Positions 1-6,663 of a DNA stretch of 21,611 bases are shown piece by piece. The number at the start of each line of letters is the position of its first letter. Positions within the stretch are counted from its first letter, which is position 1. The translations under genes and the position numbers were made by a program. The stretch spans positions 1 to 21,611 of the IMG/VR virus record IMGVR_UViG_3300032282_001515, one strand, 5' to 3'. The DNA is from a virus. The notes below the pieces were generated by a model. The model saw nothing but the letters and a program-made list of their open reading frames with translations. It was not told the origin of the DNA and did no database searches.

Positions 1-296
1 ATGAAGTATTTCACGCCAACCTTCTTCGCCAGATCAAAACAGGCGTTTCGCGCATAAATTACCGCCCTCCGATCTTGAAAATTGTCACCCTCGTCAAACG
101 TCTCAGCAATCTTCGATTTCTCGAACATCAAGACCTTATCCTTGTACAGGCGCCGGTAGGTTTCGGCCTGTTTATCCTCGTCATCGATGACGATATAAAA
201 TCGCCCGGTGTATTTGAACTCGTCCAGCATCCTGATCGTCGGGATGTTATCCGGCCTCCCGTGCGAGAGGATAAAAACACAGAAATCGTTTCTCAT
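1..296 (-). CDS. TET-associated-type glycosyltransferase, N-terminal part (runs off the window)
   Basis: The 98 visible residues start MRNDFCVFILSHGRPDN and contain YIVIDDEDK near residue 35 and ARNACFDLAKKVGVKYF at the cut end. The order HGRPDN, VIDDED, GDNFQDRR, ARNA is the N-terminal pattern I know from phage TET-associated glycosyltransferases (GT-A fold). These are thought to transfer sugar to hydroxymethylated pyrimidines in phage DNA. The D-x-D type metal motif expected just after VKYF lies outside the window, so activity cannot be judged. The ATG overlaps the stop of the ParB-domain gene by 4 bases (ATGA), with GAGG eight bases upstream, so the two genes are probably translationally coupled. 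The family call is from memory of motifs; a different small GT-A enzyme is the alternative. Confidence 0.7.
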   Translation of the reverse strand, partial: MRNDFCVFILSHGRPDNIPTIRMLDEFKYTGRFYIVIDDEDKQAETYRRLYKDKVLMFEKSKIAETFDEGDNFQDRRAVIYARNACFDLAKKVGVKYF

Positions 297-1123
297 GATT
301 CAGCCTCGGCCTGCGAGACATGAAACTCGGTTTGAGCAGCAAGGTCGCCCATTCGTTTGGTTAGCCTTACAAACCCGTTTTCAATCGCCTTGTCGAAGTC
401 GATAATCACCAAGGCAGATCGCTCCATCAGTCGTTGGATAGGAGCATCGGACGATGCGTAGAAGTCGGCAATCCTTCGAAAGTCGAAAACCGTGTGACGC
501 TCCGCAGCCTTCTCTAGGAACACCGCAATATCGTCTGGCAACTTCGCCGCTCTGATTTCCTTGATTAGTCCGCTAGATTTCTCGTCATTGTACAGCTCGT
601 CTGGAGAGGGGCAATCGCCGCTAGGCTTGTAAATGGGAGCCTCGATCTTACGGCTATAAACCTCATCCTCACTTTCAACCGATCCAGCCGCTTCACTTTC
701 TCCCGTTAGCAAAGCGTTCAACGCAACGTCATCGAAACCCAGCAACCCCAGATCAAAGTCAGCATCCACCAGCTCGGCAATCTCAACCTTCAACATCTCC
801 GCATCCCAGCCAGCATTCAACGCCAACTGATTATCAGCAATCACATATGCCCGCTTCTGGGCCTCCGTCAGATGCCCTAGCTCGATGCAAGGAACATCCT
901 TCTCCCCAAGCTTGCGAGCCGCCATCACGCGCCCGTGGCCTGCAATAATCGTCCCATCCCCGTCAACCAGGATAGGATTGGTCCAGCCAAACTCTCGAAT
1001 AGACGCAGCAATCTGCGCAACCTGATCCTTGCTATGCGTCCGGCTGTTGCGGGCATAGGGGATCAGATCCTCAACCGACCTCCAGGTGATTTCATACTTC
1101 CCAGGCAGACCCTTCTTAACCAT
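293..1123 (-). CDS. ParB N-terminal domain protein with a distinct C-terminal region
   Basis: The product has 276 residues. Residues about 10-95 are a ParB/Srx-type domain: LIPYARNSRTHS, IREFGWTNPILVD, GTIIAGHGRVMAARKLG and the following VIADNQLAL helix region. In phages this domain is often fused to a DNA methylase, but no methylase motif follows here. Instead residues about 155-276 contain IYKPSGDCPSPDELY, ERHTVFDFRRIADFYA and SALVIIDFDKAIENGFVRL, a block I believe recurs in phage ParB proteins near base-modification genes but cannot name. An in-frame GTG at 1189 would add 22 residues encoded by homopolymer tracts. The ATG at 1123, with AAAGGA ten bases upstream, is the better start. The gene lies between a small terminase subunit and a glycosyltransferase. 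Its role may be DNA nicking, a switch in DNA modification, or packaging. Confidence 0.85.
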   Translation of the reverse strand: MVKKGLPGKYEITWRSVEDLIPYARNSRTHSKDQVAQIAASIREFGWTNPILVDGDGTIIAGHGRVMAARKLGEKDVPCIELGHLTEAQKRAYVIADNQLALNAGWDAEMLKVEIAELVDADFDLGLLGFDDVALNALLTGESEAAGSVESEDEVYSRKIEAPIYKPSGDCPSPDELYNDEKSSGLIKEIRAAKLPDDIAVFLEKAAERHTVFDFRRIADFYASSDAPIQRLMERSALVIIDFDKAIENGFVRLTKRMGDLAAQTEFHVSQAEAES

Positions 1124-1202
1124 GAAAACCATTTCCTTTTTTTTTGGAAGACCAGTCGAACAAGGCAACCGGGGGGGAGGGGGGTCCACCTCTGCTTGCC
1201 TG

Positions 1203-1418
1203 TTAACCTGTTACAGGGGGTTGTGGAGTGTAAAAAGGGATAGACGTTTGCGGGGTTGATGGGGGTTCTACGGATGCTGTGGATGCTGTGGATGCCGTAG
1301 ATGCCGTGGTGAGTTGATGTGTGTAAGCAGAGGGTGCTGCTACAGCAGCCGCCCCCCGCCCATCGGGGGAGCCGGGGGGGTCTATTGCCGTGCTCCAGCC
1401 AGCTATTGCCGTGTCCAT
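1203..1418 (-). CDS. Doubtful 71-residue Pro/Thr/Ala-rich reading frame
   Basis: This minus-strand frame starts with ATG at 1418, about eight bases after an AGGGGG that could serve as a ribosome binding site. It encodes a low-complexity peptide with an ASTASTASTAS run produced by the 9-base tandem repeat, then a Pro-rich end (VEPPSTPQTS). It has no domain, signal peptide or membrane segment that I recognise. A 9-base repeat stays open in any frame and composition here is biased, so the frame could be open by chance. It is listed because the spacer between the small terminase gene and the ParB gene is otherwise unexplained. Confidence 0.2.
   Translation of the reverse strand: MDTAIAGWSTAIDPPGSPDGRGAAAVAAPSAYTHQLTTASTASTASTASVEPPSTPQTSIPFYTPQPPVTG
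1272..1307. repeat. Four tandem copies of a 9-base unit
   Basis: On the plus strand the units read GGATGCTGT, GGATGCTGT, GGATGCCGT and AGATGCCGT, the first two identical and the others differing at one or two positions. They sit in the spacer between the small terminase gene and the ParB gene. Function is unknown; a protein-binding array or replication slippage are both possible. Confidence 0.8.
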
Positions 1419-1505
1419 GCTCCATTCCCCCTGTTTACCTAGTACGTAGGACGGTGCATCCCCCTAACTATCCCAGCATCCTATTGAAAACGCTACACTA
1501 TTTCA

Positions 1506-2135
1506 TCATGCTTGGGTGTCAGTCCCCAATTCAGTCCCCAAGTCATGCACGGGTTCGCTGTTTACCTGCAGCTCCAGTAGCTCCTGTTCACGCTGTGCGA
1601 TTGCTGCCTGCCCCACCTTTGCAGCCTCTGACAGTTGCCTAAGAGCATGCAGATGCAGGTGCTGGTGGTTGACAGTCACTTCCTGCTTCTCCCCGTACAC
1701 ATTGGCTGAGAGCCTTGCCGCAACCCATTGATAAGCATTGATTGCTACCCTTGCAGCATTGGGATCAATCTTGCCGCTGAGTGTTGCCTGGGCGATGTCT
1801 CCGATGGTGTCAGCGTAGACCAGAGATCGGTTCGAACAAGCGCGGAGATACGCGAGGCGGAAACCCTCGTCTTGCTCCATCCATCTATACACGTTTCGTA
1901 CATCAGGCATCCTTGGATCAGATGCACAAACGGTTGCCAGTGATCTGCCTGATGCGACACCGGCCAGGATGTCATCAATGATAGCAGGCGTCTTTTTGCT
2001 GGGTCTTCCGTTGAGATTTCCTTGTCTTACATGAACTTCCTCGGCCACCCTGATCTTTGTTGGCGGTCTGCTGGCCCGTTTGGCAATGCGTTCACGCCTT
2101 GCGGCGATCTGCTCCTCAGTCATGACCTTAGCCAT
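1506..2135 (-). CDS. terS: Terminase small subunit-like protein
   Basis: The 209-residue product would recognise the phage packaging site and load the large terminase (ATPase/nuclease) on DNA. The centre carries the pattern typical of Sf6-type small subunits: NGRPSKKTPAI, an ILAGVASGRSLATVC helix-turn-helix-like segment, PDVRNVYRWMEQDEGFRLAY, then a region ending WVAARLSANVYGEK where relatives read W...KLAPKKYG. The N-terminus is basic (ARRERIAKRASRPP) and the C-terminus Gln/His-rich, with HQHLHLHAL. The ATG at 2135 has GAGGG four to five bases upstream; an ATG at 2123 is possible. The candidate promoter 2165-2193 lies just upstream. Large terminase is not in the window, and in many phages it follows a ParB-type gene, so it is expected beyond position 1. 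Confidence 0.75.
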   Translation of the reverse strand: MAKVMTEEQIAARRERIAKRASRPPTKIRVAEEVHVRQGNLNGRPSKKTPAIIDDILAGVASGRSLATVCASDPRMPDVRNVYRWMEQDEGFRLAYLRACSNRSLVYADTIGDIAQATLSGKIDPNAARVAINAYQWVAARLSANVYGEKQEVTVNHQHLHLHALRQLSEAAKVGQAAIAQREQELLELQVNSEPVHDLGTELGTDTQA

Positions 2136-2164
2136 GCAACCCTCATTTCCTGTTCTGTTCCCGA

Positions 2165-2193
2165 GTTATGGCGATAAAACCACATTTCGTCAA
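2165..2193 (-). promoter_or_regulatory. Candidate sigma70-type promoter before the small terminase gene
   Basis: On the minus strand TTGACG (2188-2193) and CATAAC (2165-2170) are separated by exactly 17 bases, matching five and four of six consensus positions. It sits in the 92-base gap before terS, about 30 bases upstream of its start codon. It would give packaging and downstream genes a start independent of the replication operon. Motif match only. Confidence 0.4.
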
Positions 2194-2227
2194 ATTAGGT
2201 TAACAGAACCAAAATGGGTCTTGCACC

Positions 2228-2797
2228 TCAAAATGGTATCGCATCATTCAGCAACGTGTTCGTTGGGTTCTTGTTCTGGACGTATGCACCCGGCCACTGC
2301 CGTTTGATCTCTGCGATGGTCGCCATTGCGTCTGGCCTCTCGAACAGCCCCACGATCTCATCAAAGCTGATGACGATGTGATCTGGGTGGCGCTTGGCAA
2401 TGTCTGGGATGTCATGGACGGACTTGGCGAACGCATAGCGTTTCCTGCCGTCTGGAGAGCCGTGGAACCAGACGTGGCTGTTATCCTCACTACTATGGCC
2501 TGCTGCCCTTGCAGCCTTGTCCAGCGCCTCCCAGCCTCGCGCCATCGCCATTGCCTTCTGACTGGCAAGCTCGATGTCCACGGCCATAATGGCCTCGTCA
2601 AGCTGGTGCTTGGCGATTGCAAACTTCGCAGCCAGTTCTGGCGCGACGATGCGCTCCAGGCGTCCGATGCCCCATTCGCCTTCGAACTTAATTGCCGCTT
2701 GGTCTGCAACTTGGATTGCCGCCCATAGGCCAGCATCCTGTGCTGTCTTTGCTCTGTTTGTGGTTCTGTCGGCCATCGAGATGTTCGTCCTCTGCAT
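2228..2797 (-). CDS. Unknown phage protein with an SSB-like C-terminal tip
   Basis: I do not recognise a family for this 189-residue product. The first half is helical and Ala-rich (KTAQDAGLWAAIQVADQAA, then RLERIVAPELAAKFAIAKHQLD), followed by SHVWFHGSPDGRKRYAFAK and HIVISFDEIVGLFERPDAM. The last residues, LLNDAIPF, resemble the acidic, IPF-ending tail by which bacterial SSB recruits partners. That suggests, without proving, a role at single-stranded DNA or a replisome interaction. The ATG at 2797 follows GGGTCAA by three bases, an arrangement seen before three small early genes (8372, 8725, 9094). The ATG at 2776, with AGAGGA 11 bases upstream, is the alternative start. The gene follows the GTAGACAG repeat region and is the first one after the helicase. 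Confidence 0.8.
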   Translation of the reverse strand: MQRTNISMADRTTNRAKTAQDAGLWAAIQVADQAAIKFEGEWGIGRLERIVAPELAAKFAIAKHQLDEAIMAVDIELASQKAMAMARGWEALDKAARAAGHSSEDNSHVWFHGSPDGRKRYAFAKSVHDIPDIAKRHPDHIVISFDEIVGLFERPDAMATIAEIKRQWPGAYVQNKNPTNTLLNDAIPF

Positions 2798-3054
2798 GTG
2801 TTGACCCTGTTTTTCGTGCTTGTGCTTTGCATTAGGTAGACAGGTAGACAGAGTAGACAGAGTTTGCCCAACACTGTCAGTGGCATATAATATAGGGTAG
2901 TCATACAGGGTAGCTATCTACTGCCATCCTATATATATCAATAACTTAGTAACTTTAAAAAGATAAGTAGATATTCTATCTACTCCTGTCTACCATCGAC
3001 CCATAGTAGACAGTAGACAGCCGCAACAAGGCGTTCTGTCTACCGTCTGTCTAC
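2798..3054. other. Iteron-like region with eight GTAGACAG octamers around an AT-rich core (candidate origin or operator)
   Basis: The gap after the helicase gene carries eight perfect copies of GTAGACAG: plus orientation at 2836-2843, 2844-2851, 2853-2860, 3006-3013 and 3013-3020, and inverted (CTGTCTAC) at 2986-2993, 3036-3043 and 3047-3054. The last copy contains the helicase stop codon. Between the left and right clusters lies an AT-rich stretch (about 2929-2979, with TATATATATC and ACTTTAAAAAG) and a perfect inverted repeat, AGTAGATA-TTC-TATCTACT (2966-2984). A partial GTAG-CTAT-CTAC is near 2910-2921. Repeats plus an AT-rich element beside a replication helicase is the classic layout of an iteron origin; an autoregulatory operator is the main alternative. 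No intrinsic terminator or clear promoter was found. Confidence 0.7.
2966..2984. repeat. Perfect 8-base inverted repeat in the AT-rich core
   Basis: AGTAGATA and TATCTACT are exact reverse complements separated by TTC. The arms share the GTAGA core with the flanking octamers, so the site may bind a dimer of the same protein. It lies at the edge of the AT-rich stretch, next to the right-hand repeat cluster. Confidence 0.75.
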
Positions 3055-4412
3055 CGTTTCACGAACTTGGCCTGACCCTTATTAGGTTGCGCCGTAAACT
3101 GCCCATCCCGGCTCCACCCATTCTGAAGCAGGATCGAGACAACCCGGTTGCTCATCATCCTGTCGCGCCTGCTAACTTCGATCAGCATTTCGCTCATAAT
3201 CTGGCTGACGCAGGTTTCCTGCTTGCCCAGCACCTTGGATAGCACCTCAGACGTCCAAGGATCGTCTATGAGCCGTGCCTTCGTCTCCTGCGCTGCGATG
3301 GTCTCCGCTGACCGTGTAAGCCACCACTGCTCGCCCTGCCGGTATCTATGGACAGCCTCGCCCCATATCTGGATGCGATCCTGCTGAAGCGCCTCTGTGT
3401 CGATCCTGCCCACCTTCACCGGCCAGAACCGCCTGTTGCCGGTGTCGTCCCGCAGATAGTCCGTCCGATTGGTTGAGCCTATGAACACACATTGCCGAGG
3501 AAAGGTGACCTCGTTCCTGCCATATGGCGGTCTGAACCGTTCCTCTGATCGGCTGATGAAGGCCTTGACCACTTCCACCTCGGCCTTGCTGACGTTGGCA
3601 AGCTCGGCCAGCTCGATGATCCAGCGCCCTCTGACGTAGCCGCTGGCCTCTTTAGAGTGCATCGGAGGTAAGCTGTCCCCAAAGAACTCTGTTCCGGCCA
3701 GCACCTTGGCTGCGGTGCTCTTCCCAGCCCCCTGGCTACCTTCCAGGATCAATACACCGTCTGCCTTGCACCCCGGCTCCATGACCCTTGCAACCGCGCT
3801 GACGCACCACTTGATCCCGACTTCCTCGACGTACTGGCTGTGAGCAGGATCTTCAATTTCCACGCCTGCATAGGTTGCTAACCACTTCGCTAGTCTCGGC
3901 TGCTGGTCCCATGCCGCTTCGCAGTCTTCTAGGAAGTGCTTCACCGGGTTGATGATGGCGTCATGCACCACATCGTCGATAGCGTCGGCCACCTGGTTCT
4001 TGGCCGCTCGTGGAAACAGGTTCCGGTTGAACCAACTTGTGGCGCTTAGGATGTCCCGGTCTTCAATCTCCCGCGGCTTGAACTGCTTGTTTGCCGGTGT
4101 GCCTGGCACGGCCTTCAGCAGGATCTTGCGCCCTGTGAAGGCGTTGTATGCCAGCGCCTCTGTCCATTCCCCATGATTGCGGATTGTGTGGGCAAGATTG
4201 GCATGGTTTGAGACTGCCCAGCCCTTCTGATCGACGACAAGCTTGTCCTCCCAAGGATCTCCGAGGAACAAAGTGCGCTTGATCGGCTGCTCCTCTGGAC
4301 TATTCACGGCAATCTGCTTCTTGGGCTTCTTAGCTTCTAGCGCATCTGACTTGGCGTTCAGATCGTGTTGCAAGTCTGCAAAGAAATCGTCGTCATCGAA
4401 TGTGTTCCCCAT
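3051..4412 (-). CDS. VirE-family (virulence-associated E) replication helicase
   Basis: The 453-residue product matches the C-terminal ATPase part of phage VirE/D5-like replication proteins, superfamily 3-like helicases that open the duplex during phage replication. The Walker A motif is GSQGAGKST (residues 225-233), a Walker B-like WIIELAEL is at 264-271, and the family signature FIGSTNRTDYLRDDTGNRRF is at 310-329. No primase polymerase domain is visible in the roughly 200 N-terminal residues. The N-terminus is acidic and aromatic (FDDDDFF). An in-frame TTG at 4424 exists, but the ATG at 4412 is preferred: it forms a TGATG junction with the stop of the upstream gene and has GGTGGA just before it. 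The gene ends inside a GTAGACAG copy of the putative origin, so the product is the obvious candidate to act there. Confidence 0.9.
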   Translation of the reverse strand: MGNTFDDDDFFADLQHDLNAKSDALEAKKPKKQIAVNSPEEQPIKRTLFLGDPWEDKLVVDQKGWAVSNHANLAHTIRNHGEWTEALAYNAFTGRKILLKAVPGTPANKQFKPREIEDRDILSATSWFNRNLFPRAAKNQVADAIDDVVHDAIINPVKHFLEDCEAAWDQQPRLAKWLATYAGVEIEDPAHSQYVEEVGIKWCVSAVARVMEPGCKADGVLILEGSQGAGKSTAAKVLAGTEFFGDSLPPMHSKEASGYVRGRWIIELAELANVSKAEVEVVKAFISRSEERFRPPYGRNEVTFPRQCVFIGSTNRTDYLRDDTGNRRFWPVKVGRIDTEALQQDRIQIWGEAVHRYRQGEQWWLTRSAETIAAQETKARLIDDPWTSEVLSKVLGKQETCVSQIMSEMLIEVSRRDRMMSNRVVSILLQNGWSRDGQFTAQPNKGQAKFVKR

Positions 4413-4690
4413 CACTTCCACCAATCATCGTCTGCGCTGACCTCATTGCCCTGACCGGCAACCGCATCTGTCTCTGTCTGTTCCTTGGCTGCTATGCTGA
4501 TGTCCATCGCGGCGGATAACTCCCGCTGCGCCGCTTTGACGTATGCAACCAGTGATCGTTGAGCGTAATTGGCTCCCGGCAAATCGCCAACTGATACAAA
4601 TTCCCGTGCCAGCCGTGCATAAAGCTCGGCATAACCAAAATATTCGGCTGCAATTTGCAGCGTGTCTTCGAGAGTGTTAAATTTCGCCAT
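4412..4690 (-). CDS. Small acidic-tailed protein between SSB and helicase genes
   Basis: This 92-residue product is of no family I recognise. It is predicted to be mostly helical (LEDTLQIAAEYFGYAELYARLAREF, then NYAQRSLVAYVKAAQRELSAAM) with an acidic, aromatic C-terminus, SADDDWWK. That end resembles the SADDVF end of the SSB encoded just upstream, so it may compete for or copy SSB tail contacts, or bridge SSB and helicase (inference). The start is well supported by GGAGGAGGAGCGGAGG directly before the ATG at 4690. Its stop and the helicase start share bases (TGATG), implying coupled translation. A GC-rich hairpin lies between it and the SSB gene. Confidence 0.75.
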   Translation of the reverse strand: MAKFNTLEDTLQIAAEYFGYAELYARLAREFVSVGDLPGANYAQRSLVAYVKAAQRELSAAMDISIAAKEQTETDAVAGQGNEVSADDDWWK

Positions 4691-4724
4691 TGCCTCCGCT
4701 CCTCCTCCCGGCGTTGAGGCGATT

Positions 4725-4770
4725 GACGGCGCAGCAGACTGACCCCCGCTGCGCCGTCTTTCTGTTTACA
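4725..4770 (+). terminator. Perfect 11-bp GC-rich hairpin with a T-rich tail on the plus strand
   Basis: GACGGCGCAGC (4725-4735) pairs perfectly with GCTGCGCCGTC (4748-4758) around a 12-base loop. On the plus strand it is followed by TTTCTGTTTACA, the same 12 bases that follow the hairpin of the 9172-9217 terminator on the minus strand. It could therefore terminate antisense transcription. In the sense (minus) direction no U-tract follows, so there it more likely acts as an mRNA processing, stability or attenuation element between the SSB gene and the small acidic gene. Confidence 0.5.
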
Positions 4771-4772
4771 GA

Positions 4773-5360
4773 CTAAAACACGTCATCCGCTGACATTTCA
4801 GCAAGCGCCTTCGGAGCTGGTGAACCAAAGTCCTCTGCTTCGATCACGCCCCAGTCTGTGGCTCCAGATCCAAGCGGCTCACCCTTCCGAGTGATCCAGA
4901 CGCCATTCAGACCAGCCGCAACACCGCGATTCCCCGCAGCGTCGTAGCCGTAGAAGTTCAACTCTGCCGCTCCATAGTTGCCAGATTGCAGATGCTCCTC
5001 TGTTGCTGGAAGGCGAGCCTTGCCTGCCTGGGCGCGTACTGGCTTCTTGCTGCTGGCTGATAGATACCAATTTCCCCTGAACTCATCACCCTTCATGTAC
5101 TCGCCAGAGTCAGCATCCTTCTCGTCGCCGTCTCGCAGCGGATTGCGCAGACCCTTCGGTGGTTTATCCCCAAATTTCTTTGCAACAGCCGCCTTCATTG
5201 CCGCCTTAATGGCTGCGATGCCTGCCTCGTCTGTCTTCGGGATAATGAGAGTGATGCTGTATTTAGCCTCTGCACCTTCAGCCGCAGCACGAGGCTCCAG
5301 CAGGTGAACGTAGGCCATGCGAGCATCCTTGACGACAATGCGTGTATTTGCGTTTTCCAT
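4773..5360 (-). CDS. ssb: Enc34-type single-stranded DNA-binding protein (DUF2815)
   Basis: The 195-residue product matches the DUF2815 family, whose phage Enc34 member is an OB-fold ssDNA-binding protein. Motifs seen are ARMAYVHLLEPRAA near residue 14, AKYSITLIIPKTD near 33, then GLRNPLRDGDEK, FRGNWYLSASSKKP and ELNFYGYDAAGNRGVAAGLN. It ends MSADDVF, an acidic tail closed by an aromatic residue, typical of SSBs that recruit replication partners. It should coat single-stranded DNA during replication and exonuclease-driven recombination. The ATG at 5360 has AAGGAA about eight to nine bases upstream. It lies 26 bases after the exonuclease gene, and exonuclease plus SSB is a common phage recombination pair. 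No annealase (RecT/Beta/Erf) gene is seen in the window. Confidence 0.9.
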   Translation of the reverse strand: MENANTRIVVKDARMAYVHLLEPRAAAEGAEAKYSITLIIPKTDEAGIAAIKAAMKAAVAKKFGDKPPKGLRNPLRDGDEKDADSGEYMKGDEFRGNWYLSASSKKPVRAQAGKARLPATEEHLQSGNYGAAELNFYGYDAAGNRGVAAGLNGVWITRKGEPLGSGATDWGVIEAEDFGSPAPKALAEMSADDVF

Positions 5361-5386
5361 TTTACCGTTTCCTTCGGTTCGACGTT

Positions 5387-6181
5387 TCAGAAGTCTTCAA
5401 GCTCTAGATCAGCAATGGTTGCCACATCCAGATTAATCGGGATTGATAGCTCGATAGACTTCCCTTCATATCCCGGCCACTCGTTCTTTGAGATGCAGTC
5501 GGAATATATCTTGGCGATCCTGTTCATCGCTGACCATCCAGCCGCAAGGCTGTCATTGGAAAGCGTGTAACAGGCAACCGCATATGGTGGCTGCTTTTCA
5601 ACAGCGATGAACGTGAAAGGCGCAATGCCGCCGGTTGTCTCCGCAACACCGTCGATGTAGTGCGCCGCCTGCATATAGTAGCCATAAGACCTGATGGCTC
5701 TGGCAAAGGCGTCTGGCGAAGCGTCGATGGTCGTCTTCAGATCCACGATGCCCGCTGATCCAATAGCGTCGATGCCGCCCTTGCATGGAACCTTTGCGTC
5801 ATAGCCGGTCCAGGTTGTCTTCTGTTCTGTCACGCAGTTGGTCAGCAATTCAGAAGCATGTTTGCTTGCCCAGACGCTATCGCGCATCCGCAGCGCCTTA
5901 TCGAAATCTGCAACCGATATGATCGGCAGACCAATCCGTTCCAATTTTGCCTTTTCTTCCTTGCCTTCCTTCGTCGTCCAGTTCAGTTCCTTCACGCTGA
6001 ACAGATCAGCATGGGTTTTGTGTGGCTCCAGCACCATTGAGTGAACAACGGTCCCAAAGATCTGCGCTGGCGTTGGCGTCCTGTTCATCTCCATCGCCGC
6101 CTTGTAATGGGCAGGCGATCTGGCGAGCAGCTTGGCTCCAGAGGCAGACAGCGCCTCCAGCTTGAAGTAGTCGTTTTCCAC
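5387..6181 (-). CDS. PD-(D/E)XK exonuclease, RecE/DUF3799 type
   Basis: The 264-residue product carries the full motif set of exonuclease VIII-like (RecE C-terminal, DUF3799) nucleases: GTVVHSMVLEP at 43-53 with His47, Glu119, the GGIDAIG turn with Asp138, the metal-binding VDLKT at 146-150 (Asp147, Lys149), and YYMQAAHYIDG at 168-178 with the Gln-xxx-Tyr element. Such enzymes degrade one strand from duplex ends and expose 3' tails for annealing, feeding recombination-dependent replication and concatemer formation. The start is GTG (6181) with AGGGAGA about eight bases upstream; no better ATG is close. It is sandwiched by RuvC-like resolvase (11-base gap) and SSB, which fits a recombination module. 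Confidence 0.9.
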   Translation of the reverse strand: MENDYFKLEALSASGAKLLARSPAHYKAAMEMNRTPTPAQIFGTVVHSMVLEPHKTHADLFSVKELNWTTKEGKEEKAKLERIGLPIISVADFDKALRMRDSVWASKHASELLTNCVTEQKTTWTGYDAKVPCKGGIDAIGSAGIVDLKTTIDASPDAFARAIRSYGYYMQAAHYIDGVAETTGGIAPFTFIAVEKQPPYAVACYTLSNDSLAAGWSAMNRIAKIYSDCISKNEWPGYEGKSIELSIPINLDVATIADLELEDF

Positions 6182-6192
6182 TGTTGTTCTCC

Positions 6193-6663
6193 CTAGTTGG
6201 TTGCTGCCCAGAAGGCGATCAAGGCTGCGTCTGCCCTGCCGTCATCTTTGACCCGTCGAAACAGGTGGGCATATGCGGGAAAGCACTCTGCCGCCCGCAT
6301 CCTGTTCCCATCTTTGCCCTCACGAGCGCCGACTGCTTTTTTCCATTTCTGTGGCGTCACATGCTCAATCGGGATCTGTAGTCCTGAGCATATTCCAATG
6401 CAAAGACCATAGGATTTCCCAAAGGCGAACATGCTGGTAACGCCCTGACCTGGCATTGCACCCACCAGCTCGATGATTGCTCGATCCGGTTTGCGCGATG
6501 CAATGATGCCAGCCAACATCTGCGGACTGATTTCGCGCTTCATCTTGTTTCCGCGTTTAACCTCCAGCGTCGGCATATCCTCAACGTCCAGCATACCTGT
6601 GGTTGAATTGAAGAACGCCAGCGCACCAGATGCGCCAGGATCAATGGCTACGATCACGGCCAT
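6193..6663 (-). CDS. RuvC-like Holliday junction resolvase
   Basis: The 156-residue product has the RNase H-fold resolvase motifs: VAIDPGASGALAF with catalytic Asp8, AIIELVGAMPGQG with Glu65, and KDDGRADAALIAFW with Asp141 and Asp145. KSYG (83-86) and HVTPQKWKKAVG (101-112) are also typical of phage RuvC-like enzymes. It would cleave branched DNA left by recombination or replication before packaging. It starts inside the end of the XRE-type gene (10-base overlap) with GAGG a few bases upstream, and ends 11 bases before the exonuclease. Length and all four acidic residues are intact, so it is probably active. Confidence 0.9.
   Translation of the reverse strand: MAVIVAIDPGASGALAFFNSTTGMLDVEDMPTLEVKRGNKMKREISPQMLAGIIASRKPDRAIIELVGAMPGQGVTSMFAFGKSYGLCIGICSGLQIPIEHVTPQKWKKAVGAREGKDGNRMRAAECFPAYAHLFRRVKDDGRADAALIAFWAATN

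Larger units (their letters stand above)
1124..1505. other. 382-base largely non-coding spacer with short tandem repeats and G/C tracts
   Basis: This is the longest stretch without a convincing gene. It holds nine T (1137-1145), long G runs (around 1171-1184 and 1374-1380), the small inverted repeat CCTGTTACAGG just after 1200, four tandem copies of a 9-base unit (1272-1307), and short GC-rich inverted repeats (GCTGC-TACA-GCAGC near 1335-1348 and a CCCCC/GGGGG pair near 1353-1369). No U-tract follows those hairpins on either strand, so I do not call a terminator. A low-confidence small reading frame on the minus strand is listed separately. The spacer separates the small terminase gene from the ParB gene and could hold a packaging (pac/cos) signal or a regulatory leader. 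That is inference from position only. Confidence 0.6.

Noticed and set aside
1272-1307. Tandem DnaA boxes on the opposite strand (TGTGGATGC)
   Set aside because: Each unit departs from TGTGNAWAA at the last two positions, so only a loose resemblance remains.
1063-1425. 120-residue minus-strand frame across the spacer into the ParB gene
   Set aside because: It runs over the ParB start in the wrong frame, and its composition (Cys/His/Arg/Trp-rich) looks like a shadow.
2248-2904. 218-residue minus-strand frame overlapping the gene at 2228-2797
   Set aside because: It is a Ser/Arg/Gln-rich out-of-frame shadow; the other frame has natural composition, a plausible start and a meaningful C-terminus.
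2836-3054. CRISPR array
   Set aside because: The repeats are only eight bases, partly back to back, and occur in both orientations; there are no regular spacers or cas genes.
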